From assembly GCF_002556545.1 (NCBI RefSeq), contig NZ_CP022685.1, positions 5,744,001-5,808,000 on the forward strand: a stretch of DNA of 64,000 nt, read 5' to 3'. Positions 1 through 8,906 of the stretch are shown here, in pieces (position 1 is the first letter of the stretch; every line of letters starts with the position of its first letter). The notes beneath the pieces are model-generated. The model had not been told where the DNA came from. It was given only the letters and a program-made list of their open reading frames with translations, and ran no database searches. Both the position numbers and the translations under genes were made by a program. This stretch comes from Streptomyces formicae. Its GTDB lineage: Bacteria; Actinomycetota; Actinomycetes; Streptomycetales; Streptomycetaceae.

Positions 1-1
1 G

Positions 2-214
2 AGGAAGCCCTTCGATCCCTCGGGCATCCGCATCGGCACCCCCTCCCTCACCTCGCGCGGACTGGGTCCGGAGCACATGGCGACCGTCGCCGACTGGATC
101 GACCGCTCGGTCACCGCCGCGGGTGCCGGGGACGAGGACGCCCTGACGAAGATCCGGTGCGAGGTCGCCGACCTGATGGCCGCCCACCCGGCCCCGGGCC
201 TGCCGACCGTCTGA
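2..214 (+). CDS. glyA: serine hydroxymethyltransferase, C-terminal end (partial)
   Basis: Only the last 70 residues are in the window; the gene begins upstream. The visible part has the SHMT C-terminal signature: a SGIRIGTPSLTSRG segment (the arginine that binds the substrate carboxylate lies in such a segment), followed by a helical tail ending in HPAPGLPTV. The enzyme interconverts serine and glycine using PLP and tetrahydrofolate in the cytosol. The frame is fully GC3-biased and stops at TGA. It is recognised by sequence feel and by its place just before the trpS region, as in other Streptomyces. Confidence 0.85.
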   Translation, partial: RKPFDPSGIRIGTPSLTSRGLGPEHMATVADWIDRSVTAAGAGDEDALTKIRCEVADLMAAHPAPGLPTV

Positions 215-221
215 CCCGCCG

Positions 222-373
222 CCTGATCCGCTGCCTGATCCGCTGCCTGATCCGCCGCCGGAATCCGTCCGCCGTGCTCGCCGTCTGCCCGGCGGGCGCG
301 GTGGACGGCCACTCACAGGCCCTGCGACTCACAGGCTCGGCGACTCAAGGCCCTGCGGCTCACAGGTCCCGCA
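222..373. repeat. short tandem repeats downstream of glyA
   Basis: Two unrelated short tandem arrays lie between the glyA stop and the minus-strand gene. The first is three copies of the 12-mer CCTGATCCGCTG at 222-257. The second is about four imperfect copies of a 16-mer like ACTCACAGGCCCTGCG from 311 to about 373, running into the 3' end of the next gene. No uridine-tailed hairpin was seen, and no gene is apparent in 215-359. Confidence 0.6.
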
Positions 374-1100
374 GCTTCTGGCGGGGCCCGCGATCCTGGG
401 GCCGTCGCCGCCACGCCGACGCCGCCGCCCAGCCCTCGGTCACCGGCCCGCGCAGCAGCAGCGCGGCGACCGCCCCGGCTCCGGCGCCCGGTATCGCCCA
501 CCACCATTCGGTGTCGGAACTTCCCCCGCTGCCGCCCCTCGCTTCGGCCGCCTGCGGGTCCTCACGCTTCTCCGGTGCTGCTGGTGCCGCCGGTGTCTCC
601 TCATCGCTGGGCGCGATCCCGGAATGGCCCTCCTGGGACGCCTTGCCCATCAGCCCCAGCTGCTTGAGCAGGGACCTCAGGCGCTCGGGATCCCTGGCCT
701 TGTACCAGGTGCCGTTGAGTGATGCGACGTCCGTCGAGCGGTGCACCCAGACGTCCGCGCCCTTCTTGCCGGACAGCGGGGGATAGACGCGGTCCACCCG
801 CCACGTGCTCACGTCGTGCACCATCCAGGTGATGTTGATCTGGCGGGTGCTTTCGCCGATGCCGAGACCCGGCGGCTGCTCGCCCGGTCCGTCGAGGGCA
901 CCGGCCGGTTCGAGCGAGCGCTCCAACTGGCCGTACCTCGCGTCGTTGTTGTAGAGCGCCGCCGCCTCCGTGCTCTCCGGTGAGACGAGCAGCACGCTCG
1001 TCGGCCCGCCTGCCACCGCGTGCGGTGCGCTCAGCACCACCAGAGCGGTCGCGGCCGCGAGCCCGACCGCCGATCCCCACGCTCCCCTTGCCTTCCCCAT
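360..1100 (-). CDS. secreted, C-terminally membrane-anchored hypothetical protein
   Basis: This 246-aa protein has a signal peptide at residues 1-30 (hydrophobic run ending in APHAVAGG). An extracellular domain of about 150 residues follows, then a low-complexity linker, and a C-terminal hydrophobic segment near residues 197-217 beginning WWWAIPG, followed by an arginine-rich cytoplasmic tail. I recognise no family. It lies 70 bases downstream of the anti-sigma-like membrane protein on the same strand, so it may be the last gene of the ECF operon and act at the cell surface. That role is inference from position only. Confidence 0.75.
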   Translation of the reverse strand: MGKARGAWGSAVGLAAATALVVLSAPHAVAGGPTSVLLVSPESTEAAALYNNDARYGQLERSLEPAGALDGPGEQPPGLGIGESTRQINITWMVHDVSTWRVDRVYPPLSGKKGADVWVHRSTDVASLNGTWYKARDPERLRSLLKQLGLMGKASQEGHSGIAPSDEETPAAPAAPEKREDPQAAEARGGSGGSSDTEWWWAIPGAGAGAVAALLLRGPVTEGWAAASAWRRRPQDRGPRQKLRDL

Positions 1101-1172
1101 GTCCGATCCCCCAGCCGCCCCGCGGCGCGGCCCCTCCGCGCCGGTTCACTTCTGGTACACCGGCCGAGCCGT

Positions 1173-2024
1173 TCAGGTTCCCGATCCGGACGACCCGGAA
1201 GGAACGGATTCGGCGATCTTCAGCGCCCGCTCCTTCGACGCCACTCCTTCGAGCCGCAGCGTCAGCCGCTCGCGGTCGCGCGTCCACAGCAGCGTCGGGC
1301 CCGCGACGCGCTCGGTACGCCGCCACCGGTCGCCGTCGCCGTCCGTCAGCCGGAGGGTGAGCCGATGCGGCTCGGCGAACCACAGCGCCGTCCCCCCGCC
1401 CACGTCGAGCCACTCGGGCAGTTTCGGCACCGTCTTGGCGAAGCCCGGGTCGAGGAGTGCCGGGTACTCGTCGAGCCGTATCGTCCGGCCGTCCTCGTGC
1501 CAGCACAGGGTGAGCAGGGCGCGGCCGCCCGGCTCCCGCGTCACCGACACCGCGGCCGGTGTGCCGAGCGCGCCCGGCACGACGGGCGCAAACCCGGCGA
1601 GGCGCCGGGCCTCGCGCATCGGGAGCGGATCGGCGCACGCGGGCACGCGCGCGCTGGCCGTCGGGGTCGCCGACGGGTCGTACCGCACCTCGACGCCGCC
1701 GAAGTCGAACCACTCGACGACCGCGGCCCGCACCGGAGGCGTGAGCGCGAGCACCGTGAGCAGCCCGCACAGCGCGGCCGTCACCGTTCGCCAGCGTGTC
1801 CGAAGGCCGCGCCGCAGCCGGTGCAGCCGCTCGACGGGGCCGGGCGGCTCGGCCACGGGAGGCGGGATCCTCTCCGCGAGTATCCGCGCGAGGACGCGCT
1901 CGGCCATGGAATCGCCCGGCTCGCCGCCCGCTCCGGGCGCGTCCAGCGACCGGCCCAGCGCCAGCAGCTCCTGGCGCAGCCGCTCCGGCTCGGGCGTGTC
2001 GCCCTCGCCGCGCCGCTCACTCAT
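1173..2024 (-). CDS. membrane partner of the ECF sigma factor (anti-sigma-like)
   Basis: The 283-aa product has a cytoplasmic N-terminal region of about 80 residues, one transmembrane segment near residues 83-103 (VTAALCGLLTVLALTPPVRA), and an extracytoplasmic domain of about 180 residues. The start chosen is ATG at 2024 (MSERRGEG); an in-frame ATG at 2033 is also possible. Either overlaps the stop of the sigma gene, implying translational coupling. There is no zinc-binding HxxxCxxC motif in the N-terminus, so it is not a standard ZAS anti-sigma factor. Sequestering the upstream sigma at the membrane is inferred from topology and coupling. Confidence 0.75.
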   Translation of the reverse strand: MSERRGEGDTPEPERLRQELLALGRSLDAPGAGGEPGDSMAERVLARILAERIPPPVAEPPGPVERLHRLRRGLRTRWRTVTAALCGLLTVLALTPPVRAAVVEWFDFGGVEVRYDPSATPTASARVPACADPLPMREARRLAGFAPVVPGALGTPAAVSVTREPGGRALLTLCWHEDGRTIRLDEYPALLDPGFAKTVPKLPEWLDVGGGTALWFAEPHRLTLRLTDGDGDRWRRTERVAGPTLLWTRDRERLTLRLEGVASKERALKIAESVPSGSSGSGT

Positions 2025-2619
2025 GCCCTCCACCTCCTTCCCCTGGAAGCAGCTGCCCCAGCTTGCGCAGGGCGCGGTTCAGGCGGGACTTCACCGTGCC
2101 CCGCGGCCAGCCGAGCGCCTGGGCCGTCTCCGCCTCGTCCATCTCCAGGAGATAGCGGTAGGTCACGACCAGGCGGTGATCGTCACTGAGCAGGTCGAGG
2201 GCGGCGAGCAGCGCCGCCCTGCGCTCGTCCTCCAGGGCCGCCACGGCCGGGTCCGCCGATTCCGGTATCAGTGGCTCCGCCTCGGCGAGCGCCGCCTCGC
2301 GGCCGACGACCGACCGCTGCCGGACCGCCGAACGCACTGTGTTCCTCGTCTCATTGGCCACGATCGAGAGCAGCCACGGCCTGAACGCCGAGCCGTCCCT
2401 GAACCGCGCCAGTGAGCAGTAAGCCTTGAAGAAGGCCTGCTGCACCACGTCTTCCGCGTCCGATCCCGCTCCGAGCGCCTTCGCCGCCCTGAGGGCGATA
2501 CCGGTGAACGCGCGCACCAATTCCGCATACGCCTCCGGCTCTCCGGCGCGCACGCGGGCGATCACCGCACCCTCGTCGACGACGCGGCCCCCCTCCAGGA
2601 CCTCCCCCTGTGCCCTCAC
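2017..2619 (-). CDS. ECF RNA polymerase sigma factor
   Basis: A sigma-70-family factor of about 200 aa. Region 2 is seen around FTGIALRAAKALGAGSDAEDVVQQAFFKAY, here shown only by its DAEDVVQQAF core and the FRPWLLSIVANETRN segment; region 4 is the helix-turn-helix ending in WPRGTVKSRLNRALRKL. No SnoaL domain follows, so it is not of the large ECF41 type. The start is uncertain: GTG at 2619 lies just downstream of a possible ECF-type promoter, GTG at 2565 has a better Shine-Dalgarno, and the frame stays open to 2691. It is translated together with the overlapping membrane partner, so it probably answers an envelope signal. Confidence 0.88.
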   Translation of the reverse strand: MRAQGEVLEGGRVVDEGAVIARVRAGEPEAYAELVRAFTGIALRAAKALGAGSDAEDVVQQAFFKAYCSLARFRDGSAFRPWLLSIVANETRNTVRSAVRQRSVVGREAALAEAEPLIPESADPAVAALEDERRAALLAALDLLSDDHRLVVTYRYLLEMDEAETAQALGWPRGTVKSRLNRALRKLGQLLPGEGGGGHE

Positions 2620-2623
2620 ACTC

Positions 2624-2654
2624 TTGATACACCGGCCGGACACGATCGGTTCCC
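2624..2654 (-). promoter_or_regulatory. possible ECF-type promoter
   Basis: Read on the minus strand, GGGAACC at 2654-2648 is followed about 17 bases on by GTATCAA at 2630-2624, just before a GTG start codon at 2619. GGAAC-type minus-35 elements are typical of ECF promoters in Streptomyces, so autoregulation is plausible. This was judged by eye only. Confidence 0.35.
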
Positions 2655-2684
2655 ACCCGTCACACACCTGTTTCCGAGCTATGA

Positions 2685-3722
<1,038 letters not shown>

Positions 3723-3805
3723 GCCCCACAGGACCGAGCACGACAGCCGCACCCGCGCTGCACCGCAGCGCCCCCTGCCCACCAACACGACGACAGGAGT
3801 ACGAC

Positions 3806-4387
3806 GTGGGGACCGTAACGATCGGTGTGTCGATCGCGGTCCCGGAGCCACACGGCAGCCTGCTCCAGGAGCGGCGCGCGGGCTTCGGGGACCCCGCGGC
3901 GCACGGCATCCCCACGCACGTGACCCTGCTCCCGCCCACTGAGGTGGACGCGTCCGCGCTGCCCGCGGTTGAGGCCCATCTGGCCTCGGTCGCGGCGGCC
4001 GGGCGGCCCTTCCCGATGCGGCTCTCGGGGACGGGCACCTTCCGGCCGCTCTCGCCCGTCGTCTTCGTGCAGGTCGTCGCGGGCGGCGCGGCCTGCTCCT
4101 GGCTGCAGGAGCGGGTGCGGGACGCCTCGGGACCGATGGAGCGCGAGCTCCAGTTCCCGTACCACCCGCACGTCACGGTGGCGCACGGCATCTCCGAAGA
4201 GGCGATGGACCGGGCCTATCAGGAGCTCTCGGAGTACGAGGCCGAGTGGCCCTGCACCGGGTTCGCCCTCTACGAGCAGGGCTCCGACGGCATCTGGCGC
4301 AAGCTGCGCGAGTTCGCTTTCGGCGGCCCCGTAGTGCCCCCTCAAGCCCCGGCCCCGGCGGCCCGGGGCACGCTGCCCGCTCGCTGA
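3806..4387 (+). CDS. 2'-5' RNA ligase family protein (2H phosphoesterase)
   Basis: A 193-aa protein with the paired HxT motifs of the 2H phosphoesterase superfamily: THVTL near residue 37 and HPHVTVAH near residue 117. These histidines hydrolyse or join 2',3'-cyclic and 2'-5' phosphodiesters in known members. The start is GTG at 3806, preceded by AGGAGT at 3795-3800. It follows trpS by 83 bases on the same strand and may be co-transcribed with it. The physiological substrate is unknown. A proline- and alanine-rich tail begins after residue 175. Confidence 0.88.
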   Translation: MGTVTIGVSIAVPEPHGSLLQERRAGFGDPAAHGIPTHVTLLPPTEVDASALPAVEAHLASVAAAGRPFPMRLSGTGTFRPLSPVVFVQVVAGGAACSWLQERVRDASGPMERELQFPYHPHVTVAHGISEEAMDRAYQELSEYEAEWPCTGFALYEQGSDGIWRKLREFAFGGPVVPPQAPAPAARGTLPAR

Positions 4388-4392
4388 CCAAG

Positions 4393-4584
4393 GTGTCCTG
4401 GCCGCGTCTGCCCGCGGCGGGCGAGGTCACGGCCAAGGGCAAGCAGCAGCTCTGGCTCGACCCGATCGTGCCGGTGCCGGGGACGCGGAAGTTCGTCGGC
4501 GCGGGCAAGGTCTACGTCATGCAGAGCGGCAACCCGCTGACCCTGCCCGCCGTCGCCACGTACGAACCCCGACGGGGCGCCTAG
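4393..4584 (+). CDS. small hypothetical protein or 3' remnant
   Basis: This stretch lies in a different frame from the upstream 2H phosphoesterase and starts with GTG 5 bases after its stop. It encodes 63 residues (beginning VSWPRLPAAGEV) with near-perfect GC3 bias in all but two or three codons, which argues that it is or was coding. It has no Shine-Dalgarno of its own, so translation would depend on coupling. Its stop TAG overlaps the stop of the convergent dprE2 (shared CTAG). I do not recognise the family; it could be the displaced 3' end of a longer ancestral gene. Confidence 0.4.
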   Translation: MSWPRLPAAGEVTAKGKQQLWLDPIVPVPGTRKFVGAGKVYVMQSGNPLTLPAVATYEPRRGA

Positions 4585-5336
4585 ACCGGCAGCCGTCGGA
4601 ACAACGGCCTCGGTGCGTGCCGCAGCGCCGACATGACGACCCGCAGTGCTCCTGGCACCCACACGGTCTCCGAGCGGCGCCGCAGGCCCGTCTCGATGGC
4701 CTCCGCCACCGCGTCCGGAGTGGTCGCCATGGGCGCCTCCTCCAGGCCCGCCGTCATCTTCGACCGTACGAAGCCGGGGCGGACGACCATCACGTGCACT
4801 CCGGTGCCGTGCAGCGCGTCGCCGAGGCCCTGGGAGAAGGCGTCGAGGCCCGCCTTGCTGGAGCCGTAGATGAAGTTCGAGCGGCGGGCCCGCTCGCCCG
4901 CCACGGAGGAGAGCACCACCAGGGAGCCGTGCCCCTGGGACTGGAGCGCCCGCGCGCAGACCAGACCTGCCGAGACCGCGCCGGTGTAGTTGGTCTGGGC
5001 GACGCGCACCGCGGAGAGCGGCTCGTCCTCGTCGCGCGCCTGGTCACCGAGGATCCCGAAGGCGAGCAGCACCATGTCGATGTCGCCCTCGGTGAAGATC
5101 TTGCCGAGGGACTCCTCGTGGGACTCGGGGTCGAGGGCGTCGAAGGCGACGGTGCGCACGTCCGCGCCCATGTCGCGCAGTGCGGCCGCGGCCTTCTCCA
5201 GGTCCGGGGACGGCCGTCCGGCCAGCCACACCGTGCGGGTGCGGCGGGCCACGAGGCGGCGGGCGGTGGCCAGGCCGATCTCGGAGGTGCCGCCGAGGAC
5301 GAGCAGGGACTGAGGGGTGCCGAAGGCGTCTTTCAT
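4581..5336 (-). CDS. dprE2: decaprenylphospho-beta-D-erythro-pentofuranosid-2-ulose 2-reductase (DprE2-like SDR)
   Basis: A 251-aa short-chain dehydrogenase. The nucleotide-binding glycine motif is GGTSEIG near residue 15, and the catalytic YxxxK is seen as YGSSK near residue 156 with the serine of VVLSSVAG upstream. In mycobacteria DprE2 reduces the 2'-keto intermediate made by DprE1, giving decaprenyl-phosphoryl-arabinose. The assignment rests on the sequence plus the 13-base gap from dprE1 in the same operon and the neighbouring UbiA and PAP2 genes. Its membrane-associated role in an organism without arabinogalactan is not known to me. Confidence 0.88.
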   Translation of the reverse strand: MKDAFGTPQSLLVLGGTSEIGLATARRLVARRTRTVWLAGRPSPDLEKAAAALRDMGADVRTVAFDALDPESHEESLGKIFTEGDIDMVLLAFGILGDQARDEDEPLSAVRVAQTNYTGAVSAGLVCARALQSQGHGSLVVLSSVAGERARRSNFIYGSSKAGLDAFSQGLGDALHGTGVHVMVVRPGFVRSKMTAGLEEAPMATTPDAVAEAIETGLRRRSETVWVPGALRVVMSALRHAPRPLFRRLPV

Positions 5337-5349
5337 GAGTACCGGTCTC

Positions 5350-6822
5350 CTAGAGGGCGAGGCGGCGGGAGAGGTCCGAGCGGAACACGCCGCGCGGGTC
5401 GAGATCGGCCCGCAGAGCGCGGAAGTCGTCGAGCCGCGGGTACATCGCGGCGAGCATCTCGGGCCGCAGCCGCGAGTCCTTGGCGAGATAGACGCGCCCT
5501 TCGGCGGCGGCCACCTCCTCGTCGAGTTCGTCGAGGAAGGCGCCGAGTCCCGGCAGGTTCGCCGGGATGTCGAGAGCGAGGGTCCAGCCGGGCATCGGGA
5601 AGGACAGCCAGCCGGGATCGCCCTCTCCGAAGCGCTTGAGCACGGCGAGGAAGGAGGGGCAGCCGCGCTCCGAGATGCGCCGCACGATGTGGCGCAGGGC
5701 CTCCTCCTTGCCGTATCCGACGACGAATTGGTACTGCACGAAACCGCTGCGTCCGTAGACGCGGTTCCAGTGCGGGACGCCGTCCAGGGGATGGAAGAAC
5801 GTGGAGATCTTCTGCAGCTCGCCGGTGCGGGAGCGGGGCGCCTTGCGGTACCAGAGCTCGTTGAACAGGCCCACCGACGCCTTGCCGAGCAGCCCCTCCG
5901 GTACGAACGAGGGGGCGGCGGGCAGCTGGCCGGGGCGGAACGCCAGCGGGGCCCTGCGCGCGCGTGCCCGGGCCGGGAGCGCGTCCAGGGGCGCGTGGTC
6001 GCCGCGGGTCAGGACCGAGCGCCCCATGGCCGCGCCGCGCGCGAGGAGGTCGATCCAGGCCACCGAGTAGCGGTAGCGGTGGTCGGTGGCGGCGAGACGG
6101 GCCATCAAGTCGTCGAGGTCCGTGGCGCGTTCCGTGTCGACGCTCATCAAGGACGTCTCGACCGGCTGGAGTTGGACGGTCGCCGAAAGGATCATGCCGG
6201 TCAGGCCCATGCCGCCCGCCGAGGCGTCGAACAGGGGGGTGCCGGGCGTGACCGTGTGGACCGTGCCGTCGGCGGTGAGGAGGTCCATCGCGAGCACGTG
6301 CCGGGAGAAGGATCCCGAGACGTGGTGGTTCTTGCCGTGGATGTCGGCGCCGATGGCCCCGCCGACCGTCACGTAGCGGGTCCCCGGGGTCACCGGCACG
6401 AACCAGCCGAGGGGGAGCAGGACTTCCATCAGGCGGTGCAGCGAGACGCCCGCGTCGCACACGACGGTGCCCGCGTCGGCGTCGATGGCGCGCACCCGGT
6501 CCAGGCCCGTCATGTCGAAGACGGCGCCGCCCGCGTTCTGTGCCGCGTCTCCGTAGGCGCGGCCGAGGCCCCGGGGGATGCCGCCGCGCTCCCCGCAGCC
6601 GCGCACCGCGGCGACGGCCTCCTCCTGAGTGCGTGGCCTGACGAGCCGGGCGGTGGTCGGGGCGGTGCGGCCCCAGCCGGAGACGGACACGGCGTCCGAC
6701 GCGGCCACGGGTGCGGCGTCCGACGTGGCCACGGGTGCGGGTGGGACGGGGGAGCCGGTCGAGGGGGTGGCGAGGGAGTCGGTGGGGGAGTCGGCAGGCA
6801 TGCAAGCGACCGTATCGCCCAT
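5350..6822 (-). CDS. dprE1: decaprenylphosphoryl-beta-D-ribose 2'-oxidase (DprE1-like FAD enzyme)
   Basis: A 490-aa FAD-binding oxidase of the VAO/PCMH fold. The FAD region shows GIPRGLGRAYGDAAQN and GADIHGKNHHVSGSF, which carries the histidine equivalent to H132 of Mycobacterium tuberculosis DprE1. The C-terminal AKDS lysine (equivalent to K418) is kept near residue 448. At the position of benzothiazinone-target C387 the sequence reads GWTLALDI, giving Ala416. It epimerises DPR to DPA together with DprE2. An Ala/Pro-rich extension of about 45 residues precedes the domain, so the true start may be ATG at 6801. Confidence 0.93.
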   Translation of the reverse strand: MGDTVACMPADSPTDSLATPSTGSPVPPAPVATSDAAPVAASDAVSVSGWGRTAPTTARLVRPRTQEEAVAAVRGCGERGGIPRGLGRAYGDAAQNAGGAVFDMTGLDRVRAIDADAGTVVCDAGVSLHRLMEVLLPLGWFVPVTPGTRYVTVGGAIGADIHGKNHHVSGSFSRHVLAMDLLTADGTVHTVTPGTPLFDASAGGMGLTGMILSATVQLQPVETSLMSVDTERATDLDDLMARLAATDHRYRYSVAWIDLLARGAAMGRSVLTRGDHAPLDALPARARARRAPLAFRPGQLPAAPSFVPEGLLGKASVGLFNELWYRKAPRSRTGELQKISTFFHPLDGVPHWNRVYGRSGFVQYQFVVGYGKEEALRHIVRRISERGCPSFLAVLKRFGEGDPGWLSFPMPGWTLALDIPANLPGLGAFLDELDEEVAAAEGRVYLAKDSRLRPEMLAAMYPRLDDFRALRADLDPRGVFRSDLSRRLAL

Positions 6823-6968
6823 ACCGGGATACTTTGCTCCTAATCATCCATCTCCTCACCGAAATGGGTGATTGATGGAGTGTCACTCAACATTGCCGTA
6901 AATATTGGTGCGTTGCCTAGAAGAGTCGATATGCCCAGTTCTCGACATGTCTTCGAAAAAGAGGCCAC
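6823..6968. promoter_or_regulatory. AT-rich divergent promoter region, dprE1 / PAP2
   Basis: This 146-base intergenic region is much richer in A and T than its surroundings. It separates the dprE2-dprE1 operon from the PAP2-ubiA-gtrA operon, so it should hold promoters for both directions. Partial inverted similarity is visible around 6841-6877 (AATCATCC against GGGTGATT). No specific operator is claimed. Confidence 0.55.
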
Positions 6969-7487
6969 ATGCACGACATGGACCACCGGTTGCTGGCGGC
7001 CCTGCGCGACTGCGGCGCGAATCCGCGCGTGGCGTCCGCCGCGCGCGCCCTCTCCTGGAGCGGCGAGCACGGCGCGCTCTGGATCGCCGCCGGACTCACC
7101 GGCGCCTACGTGGACCGCGAGCGGCGCGGCGCGTGGCTGCGCGGCACGGCGCTGACCGTCGCCGCCCACCTGGTCAGCATGGGCGTCAAGCAGGTCGTAC
7201 GCCGACCGCGCCCCGGCAGCCGCGGCGTCGTGCCCCTCGTGCGCACCTCGGGCCGCCACTCCTTCCCCAGCTCGCACGCCACGTCGGCGGCGGCCGCCGC
7301 CGTCGCGTACGGCGCCCTGGGCCCCGTAGGCGCCCACCTGGTCCCCCCGCTGGCCGCCGCCATGTGCGTCTCCCGGATGGTCGTCGGCGTGCACTACCCG
7401 ACGGACGTGGCCGCGGGCGCGGCGCTCGGAGCGCTGACCGCGCGAGCGGGAGCCGCCTGGATGAACGGAGGCCGCACACATGCCTGA
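6969..7487 (+). CDS. PAP2-family phosphatase (phospho-DPR phosphatase-like)
   Basis: A 172-aa integral membrane lipid phosphatase. The three PAP2 motifs are visible: KQVVRRPRP near residue 76, the PSSHATS motif near residue 98, and SRMVVGVHYPTDV near residue 135 with its catalytic histidine. The start is ATG at 6969 with GAGG at 6961-6964. In the mycobacterial pathway the matching enzyme removes the 5'-phosphate from decaprenylphosphoryl-5-phosphoribose, between the UbiA and DprE1 steps. The stop overlaps the ubiA start by 8 bases. Confidence 0.88.
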   Translation: MHDMDHRLLAALRDCGANPRVASAARALSWSGEHGALWIAAGLTGAYVDRERRGAWLRGTALTVAAHLVSMGVKQVVRRPRPGSRGVVPLVRTSGRHSFPSSHATSAAAAAVAYGALGPVGAHLVPPLAAAMCVSRMVVGVHYPTDVAAGAALGALTARAGAAWMNGGRTHA

Positions 7488-8433
7488 ACGTTCCGCCACT
7501 CTGGAACGCGCCCGTCCGCCCCAACCGTCGAGGCCGGGCCCCGTCAGCCTGCCGCTCGGCCTCCTGAAGACCGCGCGGCCCCGCCAGTGGGTGAAGAACG
7601 TGCTGGTCGTCGCCGCTCCCGCGGCCGCGGGCGAGCTCTTCTCCCGCCATGCGCTCAGTCAACTCGCGATCGTCTTCGTCCTGTTCACGGCCGCCGCGTC
7701 CGCCGTCTACCTGATCAACGACGCGCGCGACGCCGACGCCGACCGCGCCCACCCCACCAAGTGCCGCAGGCCAGTCGCGGCGGGACAGGTGCCGGTGTCC
7801 GTCGCGTACGCCGTCGGGGGCGTGCTCGCGGTGCTCGCGCCGGTGGCCGCCGCGGTCCTGTGCACCCCGCTGACGGCCGCGCTCCTCGCCGCCTACGTAG
7901 GCATGCAACTCGCCTACTGCGTCAGCCTCAAGCACGTCCTGGTCGTCGATCTGACGATCGTGACGACCGGCTTCCTGATGCGCGCCATGATCGGCGGACT
8001 CGCGCTCGGCATCCCGCTGTCGCGCTGGTTCCTGATCACCACGGGCTTCGGGGCCCTCTTCATGGTCTCCGCCAAGCGCTACTCCGAGGCCGTGCAGATG
8101 GCGGGGAGCTCCGAAAAACTGGGCGCCACGCGCGCGTTGCTGACCGAGTACACCACCGGCTACCTGCGCTTCGTGTGGCAGCTGGCCGCCGGGGTCGCCG
8201 TCCTGGCGTACTGCCTGTGGGCCATGGAGAGCGGCGGCACCGCCAACGGCAGCCTGCTGCCCTGGCGTCAGTTGTCCATGGCGGCGTTCATCCTCGCGAT
8301 CCTGCGCTACGCCGTCTTCGCCGACCGGGGTACGGCGGGCGAGCCCGAGGACGTCGTGCTGCGCGACCGGGCGCTCGCCGTGATCGGCCTGGTGTGGCTC
8401 GCCATGTACGGCCTCGCCGTCACGGACTGGTGA
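7480..8433 (+). CDS. ubiA: decaprenyl-phosphate phosphoribosyltransferase (UbiA superfamily)
   Basis: A polytopic membrane prenyltransferase of 317 aa. The first aspartate motif is NDARDADADRAHPTK near residue 78 (NDxxDxxxD). The second cytosolic loop contains SAKRYSEA, where DPPR synthases differ from quinone UbiA enzymes. It transfers phosphoribose from PRPP to decaprenyl phosphate, the committed step toward decaprenyl-phosphoryl-arabinose. Eight or nine hydrophobic segments are visible. It overlaps the PAP2 gene at its start and gtrA at its end (GTGA), so the three are translationally coupled. Confidence 0.93.
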   Translation: MPERSATLERARPPQPSRPGPVSLPLGLLKTARPRQWVKNVLVVAAPAAAGELFSRHALSQLAIVFVLFTAAASAVYLINDARDADADRAHPTKCRRPVAAGQVPVSVAYAVGGVLAVLAPVAAAVLCTPLTAALLAAYVGMQLAYCVSLKHVLVVDLTIVTTGFLMRAMIGGLALGIPLSRWFLITTGFGALFMVSAKRYSEAVQMAGSSEKLGATRALLTEYTTGYLRFVWQLAAGVAVLAYCLWAMESGGTANGSLLPWRQLSMAAFILAILRYAVFADRGTAGEPEDVVLRDRALAVIGLVWLAMYGLAVTDW

Positions 8434-8906
8434 GCGGGGGAGCGGGGTCCCCGCGCGAACGGCTGCGGGCGCTGGGGCCCGAACTGCTCGGCTTCGCCGC
8501 CGCGGGGATCTGCGCGTACGCCGCCGATCTCGGTCTCTTCGTCTGGCTGCGCGGACCCGTCGGCATGGACCCGCTGACCGCCAAGGCCCTGTCCTTCGTG
8601 GCGGGCTGCTCGGTCGCGTACGCGGGCAACGCGCTCGGCACCTACCGGCGCGATGCCGCCGACGTCCCGCGGCTGCGGCAGTACGCGGTCTTCTTCGCCG
8701 TCAACATCGCGGGAGCCCTGGTGCAACTCCTGTGCATCGCCGTGTCCCACTACGGCCTCGGCTTCACGTCCCAGCGCGCGGACACCGTCTCCGGAGCGGG
8801 GATCGGTATGGCATTCGCCACTGTTCTGCGGTTCTGGGGTACTCGGACTTTGGTCTTCCGGACATCGGGCAGGACTGCGAGCAGGGAGGCTTCATGGACT
8901 GGCTGA
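8430..8906 (+). CDS. GtrA-family membrane protein (putative lipid-linked sugar flippase)
   Basis: A 158-aa GtrA/DPMS-like membrane protein with four hydrophobic helices: LLGFAAAGICAYAADLGLFVW, a second around LSFVAGCSVAYAGN, a third around FFAVNIAGALVQLLC, and a fourth ending in FATVLRFWGTRTLVF. Only pieces are quoted. GtrA proteins are thought to flip polyprenyl-phosphate sugars; Rv3789 near the mycobacterial DPA genes is the parallel. The start GTG at 8430 overlaps the ubiA stop by 4 bases. Its 3' end overlaps the next gene by 13 bases. Confidence 0.9.
   Translation: MSGGAGSPRERLRALGPELLGFAAAGICAYAADLGLFVWLRGPVGMDPLTAKALSFVAGCSVAYAGNALGTYRRDAADVPRLRQYAVFFAVNIAGALVQLLCIAVSHYGLGFTSQRADTVSGAGIGMAFATVLRFWGTRTLVFRTSGRTASREASWTG

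Noticed and set aside
211..260. 12-base repeats after glyA considered as a regulatory array
   Set aside because: Only three units, no dyad symmetry, and no nearby promoter; reported only as a repeat.
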